Source: Lentisphaeria bacterium UBA1732 (lineage in GTDB: Bacteria; Verrucomicrobiota; Lentisphaeria; Victivallales; UBA1829). Taken from it: a stretch of 15,569 nucleotides of DNA. The position numbers and the translations under genes are program-made. Below are positions 1 through 6,032 of the stretch, one piece after another. The stretch is from positions 1 through 15,569 of the forward strand of contig DCIG01000007.1 in NCBI GenBank assembly GCA_002315855.1. Reading direction: 5' to 3'. Each line of letters begins with the position of its first letter. Position 1 is the first letter of the stretch. Below the pieces are notes generated by a model. The model saw only the letters and a program-made list of their open reading frames with translations, was not told where the DNA came from and did not search any database.

Positions 1-164
1 CTACTTAATTTCGCCAGTTGTGCGTTTTCATTTACAATTCACCTTTATTTTAGGCGGAGGCGAAAGAAAAAGGGTAAATACGAAAAGCGTGGAATGAGCA
101 GTAATCCTGCGGGGTGTACAACATCATCCCGCATCAAAGGGGGTAATTGCGAAATGCGGGGAAT

Positions 165-280
165 GTGTACAGCAGCAGGGAATGTGTTCAGCAGCGGGGA
201 TACGTGTCAGCAGCGGGGATACGTGTCAGCAGCGGGGATACGTGTCAGCAGCGGGGGTACGTGTCAGTGGCGGGGAATAC
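165..280. repeat. 19-bp tandem repeat, about six units
   Basis: Six head-to-tail units of 19-20 bp with consensus GTGTCAGCAGCGGGGATAC lie at 165-183, 184-203, 204-222, 223-241, 242-260 and 261-280. The third and fourth are identical; the outer units carry substitutions or one extra base (GTGTTCAG in unit 2, GTGTCAGTGGCGGGGAATAC in unit 6). Related decayed sequence (GCGGGGAAT, GGGTGTACA) occurs upstream from about 110. The units abut with no spacers, so this is a minisatellite and not a CRISPR. Because 19 is not a multiple of 3, all three forward frames stay open and give repetitive AGIRVSSGDTCQQRGYVS-type peptides. I take these as a by-product of the repeat, not a gene. Function unknown. Confidence 0.9.
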
Positions 281-342
281 GCGGGGAAAGTGTGCAAACA
301 TGTTTGTAAAACGGGGCAAGGAGCGGTATATTATTATATTAA

Positions 343-504
343 AGCTAATTTCATAAGTCCTGCCGGGAGCTTTGAAATTTTCTTCGGCATTTGCCGTGAG
401 AGCGTTTTCGGCGGTTACTTTTCCAGCAGCCACCTCAAACTACTCCCGCAAACTGCGCGAAGATTCTTATCAAATCTTTGTGCCAATGACTTTTGAAATC
501 AGCT
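343..504. mobile_element. MITE-like element, copy 1 (162 bp)
   Basis: This non-coding element is about 88% identical by eye to 5868-6032. It starts AGCTAATTTCATAAGT (343-358) and ends ACTTTTGAAATCAGCT (489-504), so its ends are inverted repeats matching at 14 of 16 positions. A smaller internal inverted repeat (AAGATT 460-465, AATCTT 473-478) is conserved. Differences from the other copy are mostly substitutions plus a 3-base gap near 445. No target duplication is visible: the flanks are TATTAA and CTCAGG. There is no transposase inside. It is probably a non-autonomous transposon derivative or a dispersed structured repeat. The second reading cannot be excluded, because transcripts could fold using the ends. 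Confidence 0.75.
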
Positions 505-887
505 CTCAGGGGAAATGATAAAGAAGCAGGGCGTATCTGTTAAAATAAAAAGAACCGTCTTTGAGCGTCTTGTAAAAGTTCCGGAAGCGTGAATTTCCGG
601 CATCTGCCGCAGAAAGGAAGCAGCTGCCTCAACTCTCCGCTTTCCGTTTTTTGCAAGCTGTACCAAATACGGCATCTTCACTTTCAGCGAATACGTCATA
701 CCGGGGAGGGAAACAAAGATTCCGGTAAAAATACGGGATTCTTCTTTGATGCCGGATGGCAAAACGGAACGCGTTGACAGGCAATCAAAGGAGATTCTCT
801 TCCATCAATCCGGCACAAAAACACTGCGCGACGCGGAAGCGACAAAACGGCGGCGATGTTTTTTGAGCTTTTATCAAGGTAAACAAA
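505..887. other. Intergenic stretch upstream of tsaD, no convincing gene
   Basis: This 383-bp stretch separates the repeat element from tsaD. The longest minus-strand frame (499-762, 87 codons, containing VKMPYLVQLAKNGKRRVEAA) matches no family I recognise, has no clear ribosome-binding site, and ends inside the terminal repeat of the element at 343-504. It could be a gene remnant cut by that element or a chance frame. A perfect TTGACA lies at 774-779 but has no acceptable -10 box at 15-19 bp. An AAAGGAG at 787-793 precedes no start codon. A promoter for tsaD is therefore expected here but cannot be placed. Confidence 0.5.
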
Positions 888-1964
888 ATGAGTTTGATAC
901 TTGGCATTGAATCCAGCTGCGATGAAACAGCGGTTTCGGTTGTACGTGACGGGCGCGAGGTGCTGTCCAATGCGGTTGCCTCGCAAATCGCAAAACATGC
1001 GCCATACGGCGGCGTGATTCCGGAGCTTGCGGCGCGGGCGCATCTTCAGGCGGCATTTCCCACGGCGGAGGAAGCCCTGAAAACAGCCGGGGTGAAACCG
1101 TCTGACCTGTCGGCAGTGGCGGTTACGCACGCGCCAGGGCTGATTCCGTCTCTGCTGGTGGGACTGAATTTCGCAAAAGGGTTCGCCAGTGCGAATCATC
1201 TGCCGCTGATCGGGATCAACCACTTTTCCGCACACATCTACGGGGCGTTTCTGGAACAGCCCGAAATCGTATTCGGCGATCCTGCGCTGTTCCCGATGCT
1301 GGCGCTTGTGGTGTCCGGCGGTCATACGGCACTGGTCGTCGTGGACAGCGACGGCAAAATGACACTTGCAGGCACAACCATGGACGATGCCGCCGGGGAA
1401 GCATTCGACAAAGCGGCCAAGGTCCTGAATCTGGGGTATCCCGGCGGTCCGCTGATTGAGAAACTTTCCAAAAACGGCAATCCTCATGCGGTTGAATTTC
1501 CCCGTTCTTTCATTGCTTCATCGGGCAAGCCGCTTGCGCCGGAGAACCGATTCCACTTCAGTTTCAGCGGTGTCAAAACCGCACTGCTGTATCATGTGCG
1601 CGACTGCGGCGGCATTGAAAACATCTCCGATGCCATGCTGTTCGACATTCTCGCGTCGTATCAGGAAGCCATCGTGGATGTGCTGTGCCGGAAAGCGTTT
1701 GACGCGGCACGGTTCTACCACGTGAAATCCGTGGTGCTGGCGGGGGGCGTGGCCTGCAACGGGGCACTGCGTGAACGTTTTGCCGCCACAATTCCCGCGG
1801 GCTGCAAAGCGATTTTGCCGTTGAAGAAATACTGCACCGACAATGCGGCCATGGTCGGCGGTCTGGGCTGGCACTACTGGAAAAACGGCGTCAGCAGTCC
1901 TTTGACTCTGGATGCGCAGGCGCGTCTGCCCCTGAATCAGGTGCTCCCGATTTGTTTCGAGTAA
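888..1964 (+). CDS. tsaD: tRNA N6-threonylcarbamoyladenosine transferase TsaD
   Basis: TsaD (Gcp/YgjD/Kae1 family) transfers the threonylcarbamoyl group from threonylcarbamoyl-AMP to adenosine 37 of ANN-decoding tRNAs. In bacteria it works with TsaB and TsaE, in the cytoplasm. The 358-residue protein is full length and has an ASKHA-fold ATPase layout: N-terminal GIESSCDETA (6-15), GGVIPELAARAH (41-52), the metal-binding histidines H112 and H116 in NHFSAH, SGGHTALV (143-150), DDAAGEAFDKAAK (166-178), SFSGVKTA (225-232), AGGVACNGALR (285-295) and C-terminal CTDNAAM with the metal-ligand aspartate D318. The start ATG has a modest AAGG at 876-879. The HAD hydrolase gene follows after 4 bp and is probably co-transcribed. 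TsaB, TsaC and TsaE are not in the window. Nothing in the sequence suggests damage. Confidence 0.98.
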   Translation: MSLILGIESSCDETAVSVVRDGREVLSNAVASQIAKHAPYGGVIPELAARAHLQAAFPTAEEALKTAGVKPSDLSAVAVTHAPGLIPSLLVGLNFAKGFASANHLPLIGINHFSAHIYGAFLEQPEIVFGDPALFPMLALVVSGGHTALVVVDSDGKMTLAGTTMDDAAGEAFDKAAKVLNLGYPGGPLIEKLSKNGNPHAVEFPRSFIASSGKPLAPENRFHFSFSGVKTALLYHVRDCGGIENISDAMLFDILASYQEAIVDVLCRKAFDAARFYHVKSVVLAGGVACNGALRERFAATIPAGCKAILPLKKYCTDNAAMVGGLGWHYWKNGVSSPLTLDAQARLPLNQVLPICFE

Positions 1965-1968
1965 GCGA

Positions 1969-2631
1969 ATGAGCAGGCCGGGAGAACCGAAAGGCGTGTG
2001 TGCTGTTTTCGATATGGACGGCACACTGATTCGCTCCATCGAAGATATTGCGCATGCGGTGAACACCATGCGAATGTCATACGGTTTTCCGGCGGTGCCT
2101 GTGCAGGAAGTCATCCCGATGGTCGGCGACGGCGCATCCATGATGGTGAAACGCGCAATGGCGGGGCTGGATGCGGACCCGCAAGAAGCACTGCGGCGGT
2201 ATCGCGCCGCATACGATGCTGCATTGGTGGTGAAAACAACTCTGTACCCTCATGTAACCGAAACACTGGAAAAACTGCAATCCGCAGGTGTCCGGCTCGC
2301 AGTTTTCACGAACAAGCCGCAGCACTCCAGCGAAGTCATTTTGCAGACGCTCGGCTGCCGCGAATTTTTTGAATGCGTTATCGGTGCTGATTCGGGATAC
2401 CCCCTGAAACCTCAGCCGGATGCACTGTATGCCATTCTTTCCGAACTGCATTGCAATCCTGCCGTCAGCCGTATGATCGGGGACAACTGGACGGATGTGG
2501 AGGCGGGACATGCCGCCGGAATGCAGTCATGCTTCTGTCAATACGGTTACGGCAAGATGCGACAGGACAGAGCGGATAGCGAAATCCGGTCTTTCGAGGA
2601 ACTGGAGACTCTTTTTTTTACAGATAAATAA
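1969..2631 (+). CDS. gph: HAD-superfamily hydrolase, phosphoglycolate phosphatase-like
   Basis: This 220-residue soluble hydrolase of the haloacid dehalogenase superfamily (subfamily IA) most resembles Gph, which dephosphorylates 2-phosphoglycolate, a by-product of DNA 3'-end repair. All four HAD motifs are present: FDMDGTL with nucleophile D15 and acid/base D17; FTNK (113-116); K147 in LKPQPD; and GDNWTDVEAG with Mg ligands D172 and D176. An alpha-helical cap lies between motifs I and II (about 20-95), as in the C1-cap PGP/PpaX group. It starts 4 bp after the tsaD stop without a strong Shine-Dalgarno sequence, which suggests translational coupling. Substrate assignment within HAD enzymes is unreliable; pyrophosphatase PpaX or another sugar-phosphate phosphatase is possible. 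The family call is firm and the substrate is inferred. Confidence 0.9.
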   Translation: MSRPGEPKGVCAVFDMDGTLIRSIEDIAHAVNTMRMSYGFPAVPVQEVIPMVGDGASMMVKRAMAGLDADPQEALRRYRAAYDAALVVKTTLYPHVTETLEKLQSAGVRLAVFTNKPQHSSEVILQTLGCREFFECVIGADSGYPLKPQPDALYAILSELHCNPAVSRMIGDNWTDVEAGHAAGMQSCFCQYGYGKMRQDRADSEIRSFEELETLFFTDK

Positions 2632-2762
2632 ATTAAGTCGAATGACTTGTATTTTCGGCAACGGCGTCCATCGGAATGAGGGAAAAATGAGTTTGCCTGC
2701 TCAATGACATCTGTGTTTAACGGGAATATTCCGGCATTGGGAAAAAATCCCCGAAGAAGAGT

Positions 2763-2820
2763 AAAAAACAAACTGAAAACAGGATAAAACAGGAAAAATC
2801 AAAGAAAAATCGAAGAAAAA
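2763..2820 (+). promoter_or_regulatory. Helically phased A-tracts upstream of the pseudopilin promoter
   Basis: Six A-tracts of 4-6 bases occupy 2763-2768, 2776-2779, 2786-2789, 2794-2798, 2805-2809 and 2816-2820. Their centres are about 12, 10, 8.5, 11 and 11 bp apart, averaging 10.5 bp, close to one helical turn. The last three sit in an 11-bp near-direct repeat (AAAAATCAAAG, AAAAATCGAAG, AAAAATGC). Such phasing is known to bend DNA. Lying directly before the -35 box, it probably acts as curved DNA or an UP-like element raising transcription. The activity is inferred. Confidence 0.55.
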
Positions 2821-2832
2821 TGCTTTTTACGC

Positions 2833-2860
2833 TTGCCTTTTTCATAAAAAAGCGTATAAT
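2833..2860 (+). promoter_or_regulatory. Sigma-70-type promoter of the pseudopilin gene
   Basis: The -35 box TTGCCT (2833-2838) and a perfect -10 TATAAT (2855-2860) are separated by 16 bp. Transcription should begin near 2867, giving a leader of about 56 nt before the ATG at 2923. Phased A-tracts lie immediately upstream. This placement excludes the GTG at 2866 as a translation start, since it falls at the predicted transcript end. Confidence 0.75.
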
Positions 2861-2922
2861 ATATAGTGAAAGTTTTTAAAAAACCCAAACAAATCTCTCC
2901 AAACAAGAAGGAAAACAAGATT

Positions 2923-3483
2923 ATGAAACACGCAAACAAAGGTTTCACACTGATCGAGCTCCTGGTTGTGATTGCCATTATCGCAATCCTGGCCGGTATG
3001 CTGCTTCCTGCCCTGAACCAGGCAAAAGAAAAAGCCAAACAGGCCGACTGCACCTCCAAGCTCTCCCAGATTGGCAAAGCATTCTTCCAGTATGCCATGA
3101 GCTATGATGACTGGCTGCCCACAGCCAAAAGCGTTTCCGGTGCTAAAGGAAGCTGGAGCAGCTCTCCTCAGGACAGTTTCGAACTGCTCCGTTCTCAGGA
3201 TCTTCTCTCCGATCCGAAAGGTTACATCTGCCCGTCTCTGGCGACTATTACCGCTGCTAAAGTCGGTGATAAACTCGCAGCCAAAAACGTCGGCTACAAC
3301 TGGTGTGATGGTCTGATGGGTGCTTCTGCAACCGTTTCCGGAGTTGCCGCTGATGGTTTGAACAACCACGTTGCATCCGGTCGCTTCGTCCGTGGTGATG
3401 GTTCCGTTGCCAACGTCGGCGGAAACAAGTGGGCTGATGAACTCACAAAGGGTCCGAGTGGCAGCCTGAAGTCTTTTAACTGA
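2923..3483 (+). CDS. Type II secretion/type IV pilin-like pseudopilin with H-X9-DG motif
   Basis: This 186-residue secreted or pilus-forming protein has a class III prepilin signal: the short leader MKHANKG, then FTLIELLVVIAIIAILAGML. Cleavage is expected after G7 by a prepilin peptidase, with the conserved E12 at mature +5 and an N-terminal hydrophobic helix (8-30) that embeds in the membrane or filament core. The C-terminal half is small and rich in Gly/Ala/Ser, with an H-X9-DG signature (H149, D159-G160) seen in many PVC-group pseudopilins. The ATG has AAGAAGG at 2905-2911. It is monocistronic, between its own promoter and terminator, with no secretion machinery nearby. The coding sequence uses more T-ending codons (GCT, GGT, GAT) than neighbours, consistent with high expression. 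Such proteins occur in many copies in Lentisphaerota genomes; the specific role is unknown. Confidence 0.93.
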   Translation: MKHANKGFTLIELLVVIAIIAILAGMLLPALNQAKEKAKQADCTSKLSQIGKAFFQYAMSYDDWLPTAKSVSGAKGSWSSSPQDSFELLRSQDLLSDPKGYICPSLATITAAKVGDKLAAKNVGYNWCDGLMGASATVSGVAADGLNNHVASGRFVRGDGSVANVGGNKWADELTKGPSGSLKSFN

Positions 3484-3512
3484 TATTTGCCTATCTCAGT
3501 TATCTGCTGTTC

Positions 3513-3553
3513 AAGACCGTTTCTCTTAATCGGGAAGCGGTCTTTTATTTTTT
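3513..3553 (+). terminator. Intrinsic terminator after the pseudopilin gene
   Basis: AAGACCGTTTCTC (3513-3525) pairs with GGGAAGCGGTCTT (3532-3544) as a 13-bp stem, including two G-U pairs, with a 6-nt loop. TTTTATTTTTT-type U-rich sequence follows to 3553. It lies about 30 bp past the stop codon. There is no U-run on the opposite strand, so it terminates only rightward transcription. Confidence 0.93.
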
Positions 3554-3890
3554 AAAAAGCCATCAAATCGGCCGGGAAAGACTTTGCTGAAAATATGATT
3601 CGTTTTTATCTGCACTTGTGATTTCTCTGACAGCAAGGTCGTTGTCTGCGGGGGAGAAGAGCAGATTTCATCCCCAATATCACATCGGGGTACGCATGAT
3701 GCAACATTCTGTTTTATCAGCCTGTTATCCTTAAATTTCAGAGAATAAGGATATGCTTTCACGGGCATTGCAAAGACAAAAAAATCCCCCGGAACACGCA
3801 TGGAATTACGGGAGAGAAAGAATACGAATGAAAGCCGGAATCATTTCCGGTTCCAGATATTTCAAACAGAGTCCGGGGGAATGATGATTA
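3554..3890. other. Convergent intergenic region, no gene seen
   Basis: This 337-bp stretch separates the converging pseudopilin and serine acetyltransferase genes. A minus-strand frame at 3526-3801 runs into the terminator, has no recognisable domain and is not called. A short palindrome, CCGGAA-TCAT-TTCCGG (3835-3850), lies 40 bp beyond the acetyltransferase stop. It could help end leftward transcription, but it has a short stem and only CTTTC after it, so it is a weak terminator candidate at best. Nothing else was recognised. Confidence 0.5.
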
Positions 3891-4838
3891 TTACGATTCT
3901 TTGGACTTCTTTTTGATGATGGAGAGTTCAGGCGGAGCAATCACAATACGCGTCCCCGGTTCGACGGATTCGGTCAGCCATACATTGCCGCCGATTACCG
4001 AACCTTTTCCGATTCGCACTGCACCAAGCACGGTGGCTCCGGCATACAGGGTTACATTGTCCTCGATTGTGGGATGACGCTTCGCCCCCTTGATAATCAT
4101 GCCGCATCCGTCTTTCGGGAAAGACAATGCGCCGAGCGTAACGCCCTGATAGATTTTAACGCCGTTGCCAAGTTCCGCAGTTTCGCCGATGACGACTCCG
4201 GTGCCGTGGTCAATGAAAACACCGCGTCCGATTGTTGCGCCGGGGTGAATGTCGATCCCGGTGATCCGATGGGCATATTCATTCATCATGCGCGGAATCA
4301 GCGGCACTTTTCGCACGAAAAGCGCATGAGCGAGACGGTGAATCGTCAAAGCCTTCAAGCCGGGGTAGCTCATGATGACTTCATCGGTATTCCGTGCGGC
4401 GGGGTCCCCCTCGTATGCGGCCTGCACGTCCGATTTCATGATTTCACGAATGGCGGGAAGCTCCTCCAGAAATGAATGAGCCACTTCATTTGCCTTTCCA
4501 CTGCAGTCACAGCCGTCTTTCACACTGCTGCAGGTATAACGATAGGTTCGCACCAGAATATCCGTCAGACGCGCATGGACGCGTACTAAAAGGTCTCCTG
4601 TGGTAAAGCGGATCAGTTCCGAGGAACAAGCCTTGCGTCCGGCGAAACCGGGGAAGATCAGCTCCAGCAGCAGACCGAGCAAATCGAGGATTTCAGTTTC
4701 GTGGGGCAGATTCAGCCCTTCGGTATGGTTGACGCCAATGCCGTCTTCGTAGGTTTTCGACAGCCGGTCAACCAGCTGTTCAATCAATTCGCTGTCGTTA
4801 CCGGCGGCAGGTACTGTGTGGTCAATGCAGGAATTCAC
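3891..4838 (-). CDS. epsC: Serine O-acetyltransferase, EpsC/CysE type
   Basis: This enzyme makes O-acetyl-L-serine from L-serine and acetyl-CoA, the committed step of cysteine synthesis. Of its 315 residues, about 1-135 form the helical N-terminal region, followed by SDVQAAYEGDPAARN (136-150), YPGLKALTIHRLAHALF (158-174) and a left-handed beta-helix of hexapeptide repeats from about 194 (IDIHPGATIGRGVFIDHGTG). D196 and H211 correspond to the catalytic Asp/His pair of CysE. The long N-terminus and the motif spacing fit the EpsC-type branch better than E. coli CysE. A cysteine cluster (C103, C110, C112) lies in the N-terminal region. The start is GTG, chosen because CAGGAG sits 6-7 nt upstream (4845-4850) and an in-frame stop lies 12 codons before it. 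It is the last minus-strand gene, 120 bp after yicC. No cysK is nearby. Confidence 0.95.
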   Translation of the reverse strand: MNSCIDHTVPAAGNDSELIEQLVDRLSKTYEDGIGVNHTEGLNLPHETEILDLLGLLLELIFPGFAGRKACSSELIRFTTGDLLVRVHARLTDILVRTYRYTCSSVKDGCDCSGKANEVAHSFLEELPAIREIMKSDVQAAYEGDPAARNTDEVIMSYPGLKALTIHRLAHALFVRKVPLIPRMMNEYAHRITGIDIHPGATIGRGVFIDHGTGVVIGETAELGNGVKIYQGVTLGALSFPKDGCGMIIKGAKRHPTIEDNVTLYAGATVLGAVRIGKGSVIGGNVWLTESVEPGTRIVIAPPELSIIKKKSKES

Positions 4839-4932
4839 TTCCGGCTCCTGTTGTTTGGGAAATTCGATTCATCGGACATGCTGTCTTTCTCTGCACAAAG
4901 TCCTGATTTGCACATTCACAAAAGACTTTCAT
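4822..4932 (-). CDS. Possible small leader ORF with cysteine codons (36 aa)
   Basis: In the gap between yicC and the serine acetyltransferase gene, the minus strand encodes MKVFCECANQDF...PMNRISQTTGAGSEFLH, 36 residues with three TGT codons (C5, C7, C19). Its end overlaps the acetyltransferase start in another frame. Its ATG overlaps the stop of a 6-codon frame, MSIPPE (4929-4949), as ATGA. An AAGGAG at 4951-4956 is only 1 nt from the first ATG and 18 nt from the second, so neither has ideal spacing. Cysteine codons before a cysteine-synthesis gene suggest leader-peptide control, but this may well be a chance frame. No homology is claimed. Confidence 0.2.
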   Translation of the reverse strand: MKVFCECANQDFVQRKTACPMNRISQTTGAGSEFLH

Positions 4933-4958
4933 TCCGGAGGAATCGACATTCTCCTTGA

Positions 4959-5843
4959 TTATTCAATGTTCTGGACTTGTTCGCGGACTTGCTCCAAGCC
5001 TGTTTTCAGCTCCACGACCAGCGGGGAAACATCCGGGGAAGCGGCCTTGTTGCCGAGCGTATTGATTTCGCGGAACATTTCCTGAATCAGGAAATCCAAT
5101 GAACGCCCCGCCGCATCGGATTTTGCGACAAGCTCGCGGAAATGCGCGAAATGAGAGTTCAGACGGGTCAATTCTTCGCTGACATCCAGTTTGTCCGCGA
5201 AAAACACAAATTCTTTCAGGAGGCGTTCGTCGTCTGCTTCATTGCTGAATCCTGCGTTTTGGAGACGTTCGCGCAGGCGCGCGGCCTGCTGTTCCGGGAG
5301 ATTTACCACGTATCCGGCAATCTGACTGACAATCGACTCGAAACGTTCAATCCGGGCGAGGATGTCTTTTTCAAGATTGGCCCCTTCGGTACGGCGCATC
5401 TGAATGTGATGCTCAATCGTTTCATCGAATACACGGAAAAGGAAACTTTCAAATTCGGGCTTTGCCGTAACCTGCGGAGCCGGGACAACCACCCCCGGCA
5501 CGGTGAGAAGTCCGCCGATTGTCAATCCGGCTTCGATTTCATTGTCCAAAGCGATGTCGGTCGCCTCCGTAATCAGTTTTGCCAGAAAAGCATGGTCAAT
5601 CCGTGAGGACGGCTGCGCATTTTCAAGGAAGCACATCTCCGCGCGAACCATGAGAGACCCGCGGGAAATCCGCTGTGAAATACGGCTGCGAAGCACACCT
5701 TCGTAAATGGTCAGTTCTTTGGGCAACGCAAATTTGACGTCGAACTGTTTCCGGTTGACGGAAGAAATTTCAAAATGAAGCATTACGCCCAAGTCGCGCT
5801 CAATACCTTCTGCACGACCGAAACCCGTCATACTGTTCAGCAT
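4959..5843 (-). CDS. yicC: YicC/YloC family endoribonuclease
   Basis: YicC family proteins are conserved bacterial endoribonucleases; in E. coli YicC has been linked to turnover of the small RNA RyhB. The 294-residue protein has the family's two parts. The N-terminal domain opens with MLNSMTGFGRAEG and includes NRKQFDVKFALPKEL and LRSRISQRISRGSLMVRAEM. The C-terminal DUF1732 region includes LTRLNSHFAHFRELV, GRSLDFLIQEMFREINTLGNKA and a final amphipathic helix. The length is normal. The ATG is supported by AAGGAG (5854-5859) 10 nt upstream. That ribosome-binding site lies only 8 bp from the end of the MITE-like element at 5868-6032, which separates this gene from the lipoprotein gene. In many genomes yicC neighbours gmk, but that is not the case here. 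Confidence 0.95.
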   Translation of the reverse strand: MLNSMTGFGRAEGIERDLGVMLHFEISSVNRKQFDVKFALPKELTIYEGVLRSRISQRISRGSLMVRAEMCFLENAQPSSRIDHAFLAKLITEATDIALDNEIEAGLTIGGLLTVPGVVVPAPQVTAKPEFESFLFRVFDETIEHHIQMRRTEGANLEKDILARIERFESIVSQIAGYVVNLPEQQAARLRERLQNAGFSNEADDERLLKEFVFFADKLDVSEELTRLNSHFAHFRELVAKSDAAGRSLDFLIQEMFREINTLGNKAASPDVSPLVVELKTGLEQVREQVQNIE

Positions 5844-5867
5844 GGAATCATATCTCCTTGATTAATG

Positions 5868-6032
5868 AGCTTATTTCAAAAGTTCTTCCGGGAGCTTTGA
5901 AATTCTCTTCGGTATTTGCGGGAAGAACGTTTACGGCGGTTACTTTCCCGGCAGCCACTTCAAACTACTACTCCCGACAACGGCGCGAAGATTCTTATCA
6001 GATCTTTCCGCCAATGACTTTTGAAATCAGCT
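5868..6032. mobile_element. MITE-like element, copy 2 (165 bp) with TTAATG target duplication
   Basis: It begins AGCTTATTTCAAAAGT (5868-5883) and ends ACTTTTGAAATCAGCT (6017-6032). These are inverted repeats matching at 15 of 16 positions. The hexamer TTAATG occurs immediately outside both ends (5862-5867 and 6033-6038), a perfect direct duplication of the kind left by transposition. The body is about 88% identical to 343-504 in the same orientation and keeps the internal AAGATT/GATCTT pairing through a G-U pair. It is non-coding. It fills nearly the whole gap between the lipoprotein gene, whose stop codon is the first three bases of the right TTAATG, and the yicC ribosome-binding site. Confidence 0.82.

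Noticed and set aside
165..280. CRISPR array
   Set aside because: Units are contiguous with no spacers, 19 bp is too short for a repeat-spacer unit, and no cas genes are present.
94..496. Open frames in all three forward frames over the tandem repeat, up to 104 codons
   Set aside because: They are repeats of one 19-bp unit read in shifting frames and run on into the MITE-like element; no ribosome-binding site and no non-repetitive domain.
774..805. TTGACA as a tsaD promoter -35 box
   Set aside because: No -10-like hexamer at 15-19 bp spacing (TTCTCT, CTCTTC).
696..1487. 263-codon ORF antisense to tsaD, and other long frames antisense to core genes
   Set aside because: Mirror-frame shadows in GC-rich codons; low-complexity, Arg/Cys/His-rich, no homology.
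2866..2922. GTG at 2866 as pseudopilin start, adding 19 residues
   Set aside because: It lies at the predicted transcription start, has no ribosome-binding site, and the prepilin leader begins at ATG 2923 behind AAGAAGG.
3526..3801. 91-codon minus-strand ORF
   Set aside because: Its 3' part lies in the intrinsic terminator of the pseudopilin gene and the protein shows no domain.
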